NCBI GenBank assembly: GCA_029934675.1
Contig: JAOZLT010000028.1
Location: forward strand, 1 to 11,401
Direction of reading: 5' to 3'
Length of the DNA: 11,401 nt
Origin: Candidatus Altimarinota bacterium
Lineage (GTDB): Bacteria > Patescibacteriota > Gracilibacteria > UM-FILTER-43-11
The position numbers and the translations under genes are program-made. The notes beneath the pieces are model-generated. The model worked only from the letters and a program-made list of their open reading frames with translations, was not told the origin of the DNA and did no database searches. Below, in pieces: positions 1 through 7,200 of this stretch. Positions within the stretch are counted from its first letter, which is position 1, and every line of letters starts with the position of its first letter.

Positions 1-689
1 ATCTTAAAATTATTGAAACAATTATAAAACCTGTAATTGATGGAGTAACTGATATGTCCATTGGTGTAAGAGGTAATAGAATGCAAAGAATAGCCAAATT
101 TTCAGCTTTATTATCTGGAGAGAGAGCATTAAAACGAGAGCTTTGGGATCAATTGCCTAACTATTACAAAAAAAAATTCAGAATTGAAACAGGGCTTAAT
201 AAATATGCTAAACATTACGGAAAAGGTTTTATATATCACCTGTTTGATGATTATTTTCAAACTCTTAAAGAAGTAAAATATGGATTTATTAAAGGCTTTA
301 AACAACGCATGCTAATGTATTGGGACGTATATTTAGCCTACATTACTTTCCAAATTTTTCACTATCCTACAAAAAAAAATAAACTCCCACTTTACATTAT
401 ACAAATTTTATTCAGCTTTTTAATCATTGGTCTAAGTTTGATTTTTATTGGACTAGGAACACGAGCTGGATTTAACTACTTATGGGATTTCGGAAAAAAA
501 ATATTGCAAACCAATCCAAACCAATCTTTTATACATGTTTTGATGAAAATAGTTAAAGATATATCACACAATAGCTTCAAAATCATAGGCTTAGGACTTC
601 TTGGCTTCGGTTTTCTTTTTCTTCTATTCAATATAATAGCCTTATTCAGATGGAGTAAAAATTACAAAAATAAAAATTTCAAAAAATAA
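1..689 (+). CDS. Family 2 (DPM1-like) glycosyltransferase, C-terminal fragment with two membrane segments
   Basis: The reading frame is open to the left edge of the window (first complete codon at 3), so the gene is truncated and the ATG at 54 is an internal methionine. The visible 228 residues match the end of a GT2 catalytic domain of the polyprenol-phosphate-sugar synthase type: a stretch ending in DGVTDMSIGVRG, then SGERALKRE, then RIETGLNKYA. The last two are the acceptor-side motifs usual at the end of GT-A GT2 domains. Two hydrophobic segments follow (about residues 128-152 and 192-216 of the fragment) and a lysine-rich tail. The inferred role is transfer of a sugar to a lipid carrier at the inner face of the cytoplasmic membrane. 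The DxD nucleotide-sugar motif lies outside the window, so the donor is unknown. The family is fairly certain; the substrate is not. Confidence 0.8.
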   Translation, partial: LKIIETIIKPVIDGVTDMSIGVRGNRMQRIAKFSALLSGERALKRELWDQLPNYYKKKFRIETGLNKYAKHYGKGFIYHLFDDYFQTLKEVKYGFIKGFKQRMLMYWDVYLAYITFQIFHYPTKKNKLPLYIIQILFSFLIIGLSLIFIGLGTRAGFNYLWDFGKKILQTNPNQSFIHVLMKIVKDISHNSFKIIGLGLLGFGFLFLLFNIIALFRWSKNYKNKNFKK

Positions 690-700
690 CTTATTAAAAA

Positions 701-712
701 ATCAATATTGAT
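701..712. repeat. 12-bp perfect palindrome
   Basis: ATCAATATTGAT is a perfect inverted repeat 11 bases after the stop of the upstream glycosyltransferase. It lies about 75 bases before the promoter of the next gene. No T-tract follows it, so it is not a normal intrinsic terminator. It could be a protein-binding site or chance in AT-rich DNA. Confidence 0.3.
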
Positions 713-786
713 ATACCACCATATTATCGTTACACTCGGACTGAAGTCACGAAGTTTTAAACTCAAAATATAAAAATAAATTTTTT

Positions 787-816
787 TTGAAACAAGTTAA
801 AAAGACAAATGATAAT
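787..816 (+). promoter_or_regulatory. Sigma70-type promoter of the family 4 glycosyltransferase gene
   Basis: There is a -35 box TTGAAA (787-792, 5 of 6 to TTGACA), an 18-bp spacer, and a -10 box GATAAT (811-816, 5 of 6 to TATAAT). A start site near 823 would give a leader of only about 13 bases before the ATG at 836. A T-run (781-788) overlaps the -35 box. This is the best-matching promoter in the window, though found by eye. Confidence 0.55.
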
Positions 817-835
817 CTAGTAAGTAAACTTTTTG

Positions 836-1945
836 ATGAATACAAAACCTAAAATAGCAATAGTGGCAGACTGGCTAACAAACTATGGAGGTGCTGAAAG
901 CGTCATCTCTGCTTTTCATGAACTTTTTCCTGATGCACCAATTTATACCACCATGTACAGACCTTCAAAAATGCGAGAACTTGGAAATCTTAAAAATATA
1001 CATACGACATGGCTCAATAAACTCCCTATAAAACATCAACTACTACTCAGTCAAATGCCTACAGCTATTGAAATGATGGATTTGGATAAATATGATATTG
1101 TTCTTTCTTCATGCCACAGCGTGAGCAAGGGAGTAATCACAAAACCTAACACACTTCACATCTCATACTGCCACACACCAATGAGATATGCATGGGAAGA
1201 ATGGGATTTAGAAACACGCTTAAAAAAATTCCCCCGCATTCTTCATGGCACCATCAGGCGTCAAATTAAAAAAATAAAAGAATGGGATTATTGCGCTGCA
1301 CAAAGAGTTGATGAATACATAGCCAATTCATCTTACATTTCAAGTCAAATTAAAAAGTACTACAAACACGATTCACATGTCATCTATCCACCTGTACATA
1401 CATCAAAATTCAAACCAACCGATAAACCCACTGAAAACTTTTATCTAGCTGTCGGCCGACTAATACCATATAAAAAATTCGATTTGATTGTCGAAACTTT
1501 TAATCATTTAAAACTTCCATTAAAAGTAGTTGGGATAGGACCTGATTATAAAAAAATAAAACAAATGGCAAAGATGAACGTCGAAATTCTTGGGCGTGTA
1601 AGTGAAGATGAATTAAAAGATTTATACGCAAACTGCAAAGCTTTCATATTTCCACAAATAGAAGATGCTGGAATTGTTCCACTAGAAGCGATGTCTGCAG
1701 GCCGACCAGTTATAGCCCTAAATCGTGGAGGAAGTTTAGATAGTATGAAAGAAGGAGTAACTGGAATATTTTTTGAAAAACAAACTGTCAAATCACTTTC
1801 AGATGCTGTCAAACGCTTTGAAAAAATGAAATTCAACCCACAAAAAATCCGCCAACATGCAGAGGAATTTGACGTGGAAAGATTTAAGGAAAAAATCAGA
1901 AAACATATAGAGCTTAAATGGAATTCTTTCCAATCAAATCTCTGA
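836..1945 (+). CDS. Glycosyltransferase family 4 (GT-B fold; WbaZ/mannosyltransferase-like)
   Basis: A 369-residue GT-B glycosyltransferase, a normal length for GT4. The N-terminal acceptor domain carries the GGAE loop (residues 18-21) and CHTPMRYAW (112-120), the latter typical of WbaZ-like O-antigen or lipid-linked sugar transferases. The C-terminal nucleotide-sugar domain starts at VGRLIPYKKFD (206-216). It contains the EX7E signature (E276 to E284 in EDAGIVPLEAMSAGRP) and NRGGSLD. There is no signal peptide or membrane span, so it should act in the cytoplasm at the membrane surface on a lipid-linked acceptor, using an NDP-sugar. I place the start at the ATG at 836, 20 bases after the predicted -10 box. 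A TTG directly in front (833) is possible but less likely. Donor and acceptor cannot be read from sequence. The TGA stop lies inside a repeat (1942-1952). Confidence 0.88.
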   Translation: MNTKPKIAIVADWLTNYGGAESVISAFHELFPDAPIYTTMYRPSKMRELGNLKNIHTTWLNKLPIKHQLLLSQMPTAIEMMDLDKYDIVLSSCHSVSKGVITKPNTLHISYCHTPMRYAWEEWDLETRLKKFPRILHGTIRRQIKKIKEWDYCAAQRVDEYIANSSYISSQIKKYYKHDSHVIYPPVHTSKFKPTDKPTENFYLAVGRLIPYKKFDLIVETFNHLKLPLKVVGIGPDYKKIKQMAKMNVEILGRVSEDELKDLYANCKAFIFPQIEDAGIVPLEAMSAGRPVIALNRGGSLDSMKEGVTGIFFEKQTVKSLSDAVKRFEKMKFNPQKIRQHAEEFDVERFKEKIRKHIELKWNSFQSNL

Positions 1946-2036
1946 AAGCGAGATTGCTCGTCATGAGCAAAATCGAATGAGCCAATCTCGCTCAACTAAC
2001 TTACCTACCCACTGAAAGCGAGGATGGTATCCTCGC
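1942..2036. repeat. Pair of palindromic modules sharing the header CTGAAAGCGAG
   Basis: The 11-mer CTGAAAGCGAG occurs at 1942-1952 and again at 2012-2022, and each copy opens a palindrome. In the first, AGCGAGATTG (1947-1956) pairs perfectly with CAATCTCGCT (1983-1992) across a 26-base loop that holds a smaller GCTC/GAGC hairpin. In the second, GCGAGGAT (2018-2025) pairs perfectly with ATCCTCGC (2029-2036) around a 3-base loop. The module fills the gap between the glycosyltransferase and mgsA. The first header includes the TGA stop of the upstream gene. No T-tract follows either stem, so terminator function is doubtful. It looks like a dispersed REP-like element, but I cannot check other copies. 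Confidence 0.65.
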
Positions 2037-2062
2037 CCCACCGACAGCCTAACCAAACCACC

Positions 2063-2440
2063 ATGAAAAAAAATATAGTCCTAATCGCACATGATAACCT
2101 AAAAGACAAAATGGTCGAATGGGCAAAACTAAACAAATCAAAACTTACAAAACACAATCTGATGGCAACTGGCACAACCGGTAAACTGCTTTCAGATAAA
2201 CTTAAACTTAAAATCAAACGTTTTAAAAGTGGACCTTTAGGTGGAGATTTACAAATCGGTTCTAAAATATCGGAAGGTAAAATAGATATAATGATTTTCT
2301 TCTGGGATCCGCTTTCCCCACATCCTCATGATGTTGATGTAAAAGCACTACTCCGAATTGCAGCAGTTTATGATATCCCCACCGCAACCAACCCAAATTC
2401 CGCAGATTTTATTATGACCTCTCCGCTACTCAATAAATAA
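2063..2440 (+). CDS. mgsA: Methylglyoxal synthase
   Basis: MgsA (EC 4.2.3.3) converts dihydroxyacetone phosphate to methylglyoxal and phosphate in the cytoplasm. It bypasses lower glycolysis and releases phosphate when sugar phosphates accumulate. The protein is 125 residues, slightly shorter than E. coli MgsA (152), with no N- or C-terminal extension. All key motifs are present in register with E. coli: IAHDN (H10, D11), the phosphate-binding ATGTTG (35-40), SGPLGGD with catalytic D62, FFWDP (D82), and PHDVDVKALLR (H89, D92). I chose the ATG at 2063. An in-frame ATG at 2024 would add 13 residues, but its codons would lie inside the hairpin at 2018-2036 and the added residues match nothing in the family. 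No Shine-Dalgarno site is visible. The patatin gene begins 18 bases after the stop, so the two are probably co-transcribed. Confidence 0.93.
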   Translation: MKKNIVLIAHDNLKDKMVEWAKLNKSKLTKHNLMATGTTGKLLSDKLKLKIKRFKSGPLGGDLQIGSKISEGKIDIMIFFWDPLSPHPHDVDVKALLRIAAVYDIPTATNPNSADFIMTSPLLNK

Positions 2441-2458
2441 TTTATAACTCATAATTAA

Positions 2459-3292
2459 ATGAAAAAAGTAGGTCTCGCTCTCGGAGGTGGTGGCGCACGT
2501 GGTTGCGCGCATATTGGAGTAATAAAAGCACTTCGAGAAGCTGATATCCCAGTTAATTATATTGCTGGCACCAGTATCGGAGCACTGATTGGAGGTTTTT
2601 TTGCCACAGGGAAAATTGAAATTATTGAATACATACTTTCTCAAATTACATGGAAAGATGTAATGAAATATTTTGACCCGGTTATCCCAAAACGTGGATT
2701 ATTTGAAGGTAAAAAAGTAGTAAAGCTTTTGAAAAGTGTTTTAAAAGACATGAAATTTACAGATACTCAAATACCTTACATTGCAGTTGCAACTAACTTA
2801 TTAACAGGTAAAGAAATTGATATTAATAAAGGAAAAATCGTTGACGCTATTCGAGCCAGTATTGCAATACCTGGAATCATTACGCCTGCAAAATGGAATA
2901 GAAAATATTTAATGGATGGTGGAGTTGTTAATCCGTTACCAGTTGATGTAGTTAAAAAAATGGGCGCAGATATCGTAATTGCCGTTGATTTAAACCACTC
3001 ATATATTCAAAATAGAAGATATGCAAAAGGCTATCAGAAAATGGGGAAAATCGCCGGTTGGGTAATGCCATCAAGACCTAATATTTTAGACATCGCTGAA
3101 AGCTCAATCTTTATGCTTCAGGATCAACTTACAAAGAAAAATCTTGAAAAACATGAGCCAAACTACCTGATTCGACCTCAAATCGGACAAACAAGCGTAT
3201 TTGATTTTCATAAGGCTAAAAAATTAATTGCTGAAGGTTATAAACAAGGAAAAAAGATAATTCCTAAACTGAAAAAAGAATTAAAAATGTAG
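2459..3292 (+). CDS. Patatin-like phospholipase (RssA/NTE family)
   Basis: A 277-residue patatin-fold serine hydrolase, close in length to E. coli RssA (about 300). The parts of the Ser-Asp dyad are visible: the oxyanion-hole loop GGGGARG (residues 9-15), the nucleophile elbow GTSIG (S39), and the catalytic DGG (D153) followed by VVNPLPVD. Family members release fatty acids from phospholipids or lysophospholipids. The natural substrate here is unknown. There is no signal peptide or clear membrane span, so it is probably cytoplasmic or peripherally membrane-bound. The ATG start at 2459 gives the standard N-terminus a few residues before the glycine-rich loop. It follows mgsA by 18 bases with no visible Shine-Dalgarno site. 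It is the last + strand gene and converges on tsaB. The general activity is secure from the motifs. Confidence 0.92.
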   Translation: MKKVGLALGGGGARGCAHIGVIKALREADIPVNYIAGTSIGALIGGFFATGKIEIIEYILSQITWKDVMKYFDPVIPKRGLFEGKKVVKLLKSVLKDMKFTDTQIPYIAVATNLLTGKEIDINKGKIVDAIRASIAIPGIITPAKWNRKYLMDGGVVNPLPVDVVKKMGADIVIAVDLNHSYIQNRRYAKGYQKMGKIAGWVMPSRPNILDIAESSIFMLQDQLTKKNLEKHEPNYLIRPQIGQTSVFDFHKAKKLIAEGYKQGKKIIPKLKKELKM

Positions 3293-3294
3293 TA

Positions 3295-3330
3295 TTACTA
3301 TAATTACTATACTTACAGAATTTACAGAAT
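3295..3330. repeat. 9-bp tandem repeat, four units
   Basis: Four adjacent nonamers, TTACTATAA, TTACTATAC, TTACAGAAT and TTACAGAAT, start two bases after the patatin stop codon. A degenerate continuation (TACATTACA) follows. The unit differs from the other repeat families in the window but shares the TTAC/TAAT flavour of the 3' intergenic DNA. Confidence 0.6.
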
Positions 3331-3350
3331 TACATTACAAAAACGTATAA

Positions 3351-3416
3351 TTATAAGATTAGAGAATTGAAAAGATTATCTCAAGTGCAAGAAATTAATC
3401 TTTCATAATCTTATAA
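3351..3416. repeat. Nested inverted repeat in the convergent intergenic region
   Basis: TTATAAGATTA (3351-3361) is the exact reverse complement of TAATCTTATAA (3406-3416). Inside it AAAGATTA (3371-3378) pairs with TAATCTTT (3396-3403). An 11-bp outer and 8-bp inner stem could therefore form one long imperfect AT hairpin around a GTGC-containing loop. The right arm is itself one of the TTnTAATC octamers of the neighbouring array, so the left arm looks like an inverted copy. The position between converging genes would suit a bidirectional terminator or RNA-end stabiliser, but the stem contains few G:C pairs. Confidence 0.5.
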
Positions 3417-3511
3417 TAGTAAGCAAAGCGAACGTTTATAATCTTGTAATAACCCTTTTAATCTTGTAATTTTCTAATAGCCTCGAAGAGGCGTTTTGTA
3501 ATCTTCTAATA
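3403..3511. repeat. Octamer array TTnTAATC/TTnTAATA with GC clasps
   Basis: Paired octamers occur at 3403-3418, 3436-3451, 3456-3479 (three in a row) and 3496-3511. Examples are TTATAATC-TTGTAATA and TTGTAATC-TTCTAATA. Between the pairs lie short GC-richer clasps such as AGTAAGCAAAGCGAACG, ACCC and GCCTCGAAGAGGC. The array ends one base before the stop codon of tsaB. The same family with similar clasps occurs at 9673-9789, at the 3' end of the wecG-family gene. Confidence 0.65.
3480..3497 (+). terminator. Weak hairpin-terminator candidate after the patatin gene
   Basis: GCCTC (3480-3484) pairs with GAGGC (3488-3492) around a GAA loop, followed by GTTTT. The stem is short and the T-tract is four bases and offset by one. 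Termination of the + strand mgsA/patatin transcript is therefore plausible but weak. The hairpin is also one of the clasps of the octamer array. Confidence 0.3.
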
Positions 3512-3512
3512 A

Positions 3513-4154
3513 TTATTTCTTTTTACTTTTAGTAATAGTCGGTTCTTTACCATAAAAGGGCTCAATTAAATCATATTTCTTTTGCGATAACAAAGAATAA
3601 CCACCAATCACCTTTCTCCAAGCCTCATCTGGTGATAATAAATCAGCTACCTCATCAACCTCCGCCATCAGCTCACCATGCTTCTCACTCAACTGTCCAA
3701 GCCACTTAATCCCTGGTCGAGAACTTAATTCATAATGACATTCTGAAACGGAGATTATCGACTGAACAAAATCTCTTTTATACTTTCCAAACCCAACCAT
3801 AAAAACTTGATCTCGATTCATTGTTTGAAGATATATAAAATCAGATTCATCAGTCCGATTACCATACCACTCATCTGTTTGTACACCAATAATTGGGATT
3901 TTAAGCTGATGCGTAAACTGATTCGCTACCGAAATCCCCACTCTCAAACCTGTAAAGCTACCAGGGCCCTTAATCACAAAAACACCTTTTAAATCAGATA
4001 ATTCGACATCAGATTTTCTTAGTAATTCATCAATATTCTTCAAAATATCATCCGACGCATGCCGACTATCTAATTTCAAATAACCAAAAGATTCATCACT
4101 GGTAACCAGAGATATTCCTGACTGTTCCGTTGCTGTATCTACGCATAAATACAT
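3513..4154 (-). CDS. tsaB: tRNA N6-threonylcarbamoyladenosine biosynthesis protein TsaB
   Basis: TsaB is the non-catalytic ASKHA-fold partner of TsaD. With TsaE they transfer the threonylcarbamoyl group made by TsaC onto A37 of ANN-reading tRNAs. The protein has 213 residues (E. coli TsaB about 231). It begins MYLCVDTATEQSG, the usual phosphate-1-like strand with D6, and has R31-H32 and the family hallmark GPGSFTGLRVG at residues 63-73. As is normal for TsaB, the C-terminal half is poorly conserved, and the tail is lysine-rich. tsaD, tsaE and tsaC are not in the window. The ATG at 4154 is the only start giving a normal N-terminus, and it sits at the end of a repeat unit. The gene follows the amidase/SpoIID gene by 83 bases without a clear promoter, so read-through is likely. 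Confidence 0.92.
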   Translation of the reverse strand: MYLCVDTATEQSGISLVTSDESFGYLKLDSRHASDDILKNIDELLRKSDVELSDLKGVFVIKGPGSFTGLRVGISVANQFTHQLKIPIIGVQTDEWYGNRTDESDFIYLQTMNRDQVFMVGFGKYKRDFVQSIISVSECHYELSSRPGIKWLGQLSEKHGELMAEVDEVADLLSPDEAWRKVIGGYSLLSQKKYDLIEPFYGKEPTITKSKKK

Positions 4155-4224
4155 GGGTGAATTTTGATGGATGAATTTTGATGGGTGAATAAAAAAAGAA
4201 AATCATAAATCACCCATCACCCAT
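4150..4224. repeat. 14-bp tandem plus inverted heptamer repeat upstream of tsaB
   Basis: On the + strand GGGTGAATTTTGAT (4155-4168), GGATGAATTTTGAT (4169-4182) and GGGTGAAT (4183-4190) are tandem. After an A-rich spacer, CACCCAT occurs twice in tandem (4211-4217, 4218-4224). GATGGGTGA (4180-4188) and TCACCCATC (4210-4218) are exact reverse complements, so a 9-bp stem can form. Read in the tsaB direction the unit is TTCACCCATCAAAA, and its last copy ends in the tsaB ATG. The hairpin is not followed by a T-tract on either strand. Confidence 0.6.
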
Positions 4225-4237
4225 CTTGAATCATGAA

Positions 4238-7200
4238 TTAAAAATCGAGTTTCTCCACTTTTACATCTTGATAATAATATTTAATTATCTCCTCATATCC
4301 TTTCCCATCCTTAGCCATCCCCTCCGCACCACAACCACTCAAACCAACTCCATGACCGTTCATAGAAAATCCTTTGCAATAAGGATCATCAACGGATTGA
4401 AGATATGGTGTATGTTTCCAGCCCCAAACTTCCTCCGCACTACGTGTCCTGCCGTCATCTGAATTAAAATACGGAGTCTTTACTAGTTCTCCATTATAAG
4501 TAACCACCACATCTTTTGTAGCATTAACAGCATTCACAAAATTAGGTGAACGTATCTCTAAACCATAACCAAGATACCTTTGAAATATTGCAGGGTCATC
4601 ACTTCCATCATAAGATTTTCCGGGAAATTTTCGATTATCGTCATCCATATAAAAACGTGCATATGTTCTTGCTAATATGGCAATGGTTTTCTGCTTTTCA
4701 GTAAGTGTATTATTAGATGCTTCAGCAAGCCCTTTCATATAATCTTCCAGTGGTAATTCATTAATAAATGCTGTCGTTCCACCCACTACGCAGACTTCCA
4801 TCACCCCCCTAAACATATTATCATTTAGAGCCAAATTCCAAGCTGGTCTTCGTTCCATTGTGATGATTTTAATAACACCTCCGGAATCAGGAACAATACG
4901 CACCACACTTGCGGTTTTTGTAGTATTCCCAACCTGCATATGAATATTATTTAAAACTTTTCTTAATTTTACACTATTTAAAGCCGCCATTGAAAACAAA
5001 AGTTTATTATTTTCATCATAAACCTTATAATTTTTATCCGCAGTTATTTGAGAATTATTATCTTCATAAGAAATTCTCACTCTAAATATATCAGATGATA
5101 TAACGACAGTATTTGGATTTGTAACAATTGCAGGGGTTTTTACAGTAGGTTTTACAATTGTTGTTTTAGGAGATACAGTGGTAATTCTTGTTGATCTCGT
5201 TACTGTTTTTCTATCAAATACACTAAAATCCCACCTTACAAAGCTACCATCAATCCATCCTACATGCTCAATTACCAACTGGAAATACTCTCTGAAAATT
5301 CCTTTACTATTGGGTTTTACCTTAAATTTGAATGTCCCAATTTCACCAGGCTTAACTTCATTTTCTTCTAATGTTGCTGCTCTGAATTTATTTTCCCATC
5401 CATCTTCATAATATATCTTACTTAACCTATCTTGCGGTTTTGTTGGGGCAAGGTGTATTACATTTCTACCTTTATTTCTCCAAACAGCATTACCAATATT
5501 TTTAAATTTAACCTCAATCTCCTTTTCTTCTCTTGGTTTAATACTAACGAATCTACTGGTTTGACTAATTAGTTGAGCTCTAAGTTTTGGTTTTTCAACA
5601 TCAATCAAATAGCGAACCCATCCACCCTTAACATACTTATCATCAAACCTTGGTCTTAAAAGTATTCTATGTCGCCCCTCCTTATATGGCGCCTGTATCC
5701 AGAAATTAAAATCAACTGTTTTACTAGGATTAACAGAAGTTAACGGAGTTAATCTTCTCTTAAAAGATTTAATCCCTTTTGTAACAACAGAAACATACAT
5801 ATTATCCTGATCCCATGCCAAATCACCACTATTTTTCATAGTCAATTCAATCTTTCTCATTTCACCAGGCAACATTTTTGGAATAACTGATTTACTAATA
5901 ATTTTCGCCGCATGTGTTGGTTCTCTTACGTTAATTTCAAAACTCAAACCTCTATCATCCATCCAATGAACATTTTCAATTAGTGGTGTAAATCTTTCTT
6001 TTATCCTACCCTCAACATTAGATGGTATATAAAGATCAAATAAAAATGTACCCTTCTCACCTGGTAACACCTCACTTTCTATCAAATGAGCAATACGAGT
6101 TGCATGCTTTTTTACTAATAAACTCCGCCTATCGCGCAATGCTTCTGTCCCCATTCGAATTGGATTATCACCATAATTTACCCACTTAACATTACCAATA
6201 TTTTCAAGTGTGATTGTTCCACGAACTTTTTGCCCCTGAAACACAATACCATTTGGAAGTTTCTTACTAACAACACGATAATCAAAACGGGGTTGCGAGA
6301 CTTGGATAGGTATAAACACAGCTGATTTAGACAACTTATATCTACCATTAACAACAGGTGCTAATTCGAATACTTCTCTCGCTCCATAATATCCAGCCTC
6401 AAACTCCACCTCGAATGTTGCAATCTGACCTGGTGGCACCTTATTTTCTTTCATATCGGAAGCTACAAAAGCCTTATCTGAAATAATAGGAACAACTCTA
6501 GCTTCTTTTCTATTATTAAGCGCCACATGCAACCAAGTATTCCTATCCCAAGTTTTTCTTCCAATATTTTTAAATTTCAATTTTACTTTTCCCCTCTCAT
6601 TTGGATCCAAAGATACCGTATTCACACTACTAATAAAATCTGCATTATAATCCAATGTAACAGGGCTTAGTGTAGATTCACTAAATAAACCGCTTCTAAT
6701 TAAAAGAGATGATCTCTCGCGAATCCTTGAAAAAGATGCATACAATTTTTTACCGGGACATGATGTGGCCCCCACATCTCTATGGCCTATAATATTAGGC
6801 ATCATCTTTCCTCGAAAAGTCGAATACCCATCAGGATCAATATTATACAACACTGATTTTTGAGCAATTAATTTGATTAATGAATTCATTGCCGGTTCAG
6901 AAATATTCCTAGTTTCATAATTTCCTATAATACTTATACCTACACTACCATTATTATAACAACGCGCATGAGCTCCGATAACCTTACTTCCACCATATCT
7001 TCCCTCATAAATATTTCCTAAAGGATCAATTATATAATTATAACCAATATCTCCCCACCCCCTAGTTACCGCATGATAATAATATATAGCTCTTAACATT
7101 GCCCGATAATCTCGCCCATCCATACGCTTATCACCGGTTAAATCTCTGAGTTCTGAATCAGTATGATGAATTACAAATTTACTAACTTTTTTCGGATACG

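Noticed and set aside
1943..1945. UGA recoding (genetic code 25)
   Set aside because: TGA ends the family 4 glycosyltransferase exactly at the expected C-terminus, and no gene needs TGA read as glycine.
1546..1995. 149-codon open frame on the - strand inside the family 4 glycosyltransferase gene
   Set aside because: It lies almost wholly antisense to a gene with intact GT4 motifs, and its first residues are the translation of the palindromic repeat at 1947-1992.
2024..2062. N-terminal extension of mgsA from the ATG at 2024
   Set aside because: The added codons lie in the hairpin at 2018-2036, match no family sequence, and the ATG at 2063 gives the normal N-terminus.
2005..2217. 70-codon - strand frame over the start of mgsA
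   Set aside because: It is antisense to mgsA, whose catalytic residues are all present, and begins without any initiation signal.
2426..2644. 72-codon - strand frame over the start of the patatin gene
   Set aside because: It is antisense to the glycine-rich loop and nucleophile motif of a convincing gene.
3807..3992. 61-codon + strand frame inside tsaB
   Set aside because: It is antisense to the region encoding the GPGSFTGLRVG hallmark and has no recognisable features.
4226..4462. 78-codon + strand frame over the end of the amidase/SpoIID gene
   Set aside because: It is antisense to conserved SpoIID motifs, and its start lies in repeat DNA.
5178..5411. 77-codon + strand frame inside the amidase/SpoIID gene
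   Set aside because: It is antisense to the fourth Ig-like repeat and has low-complexity composition.
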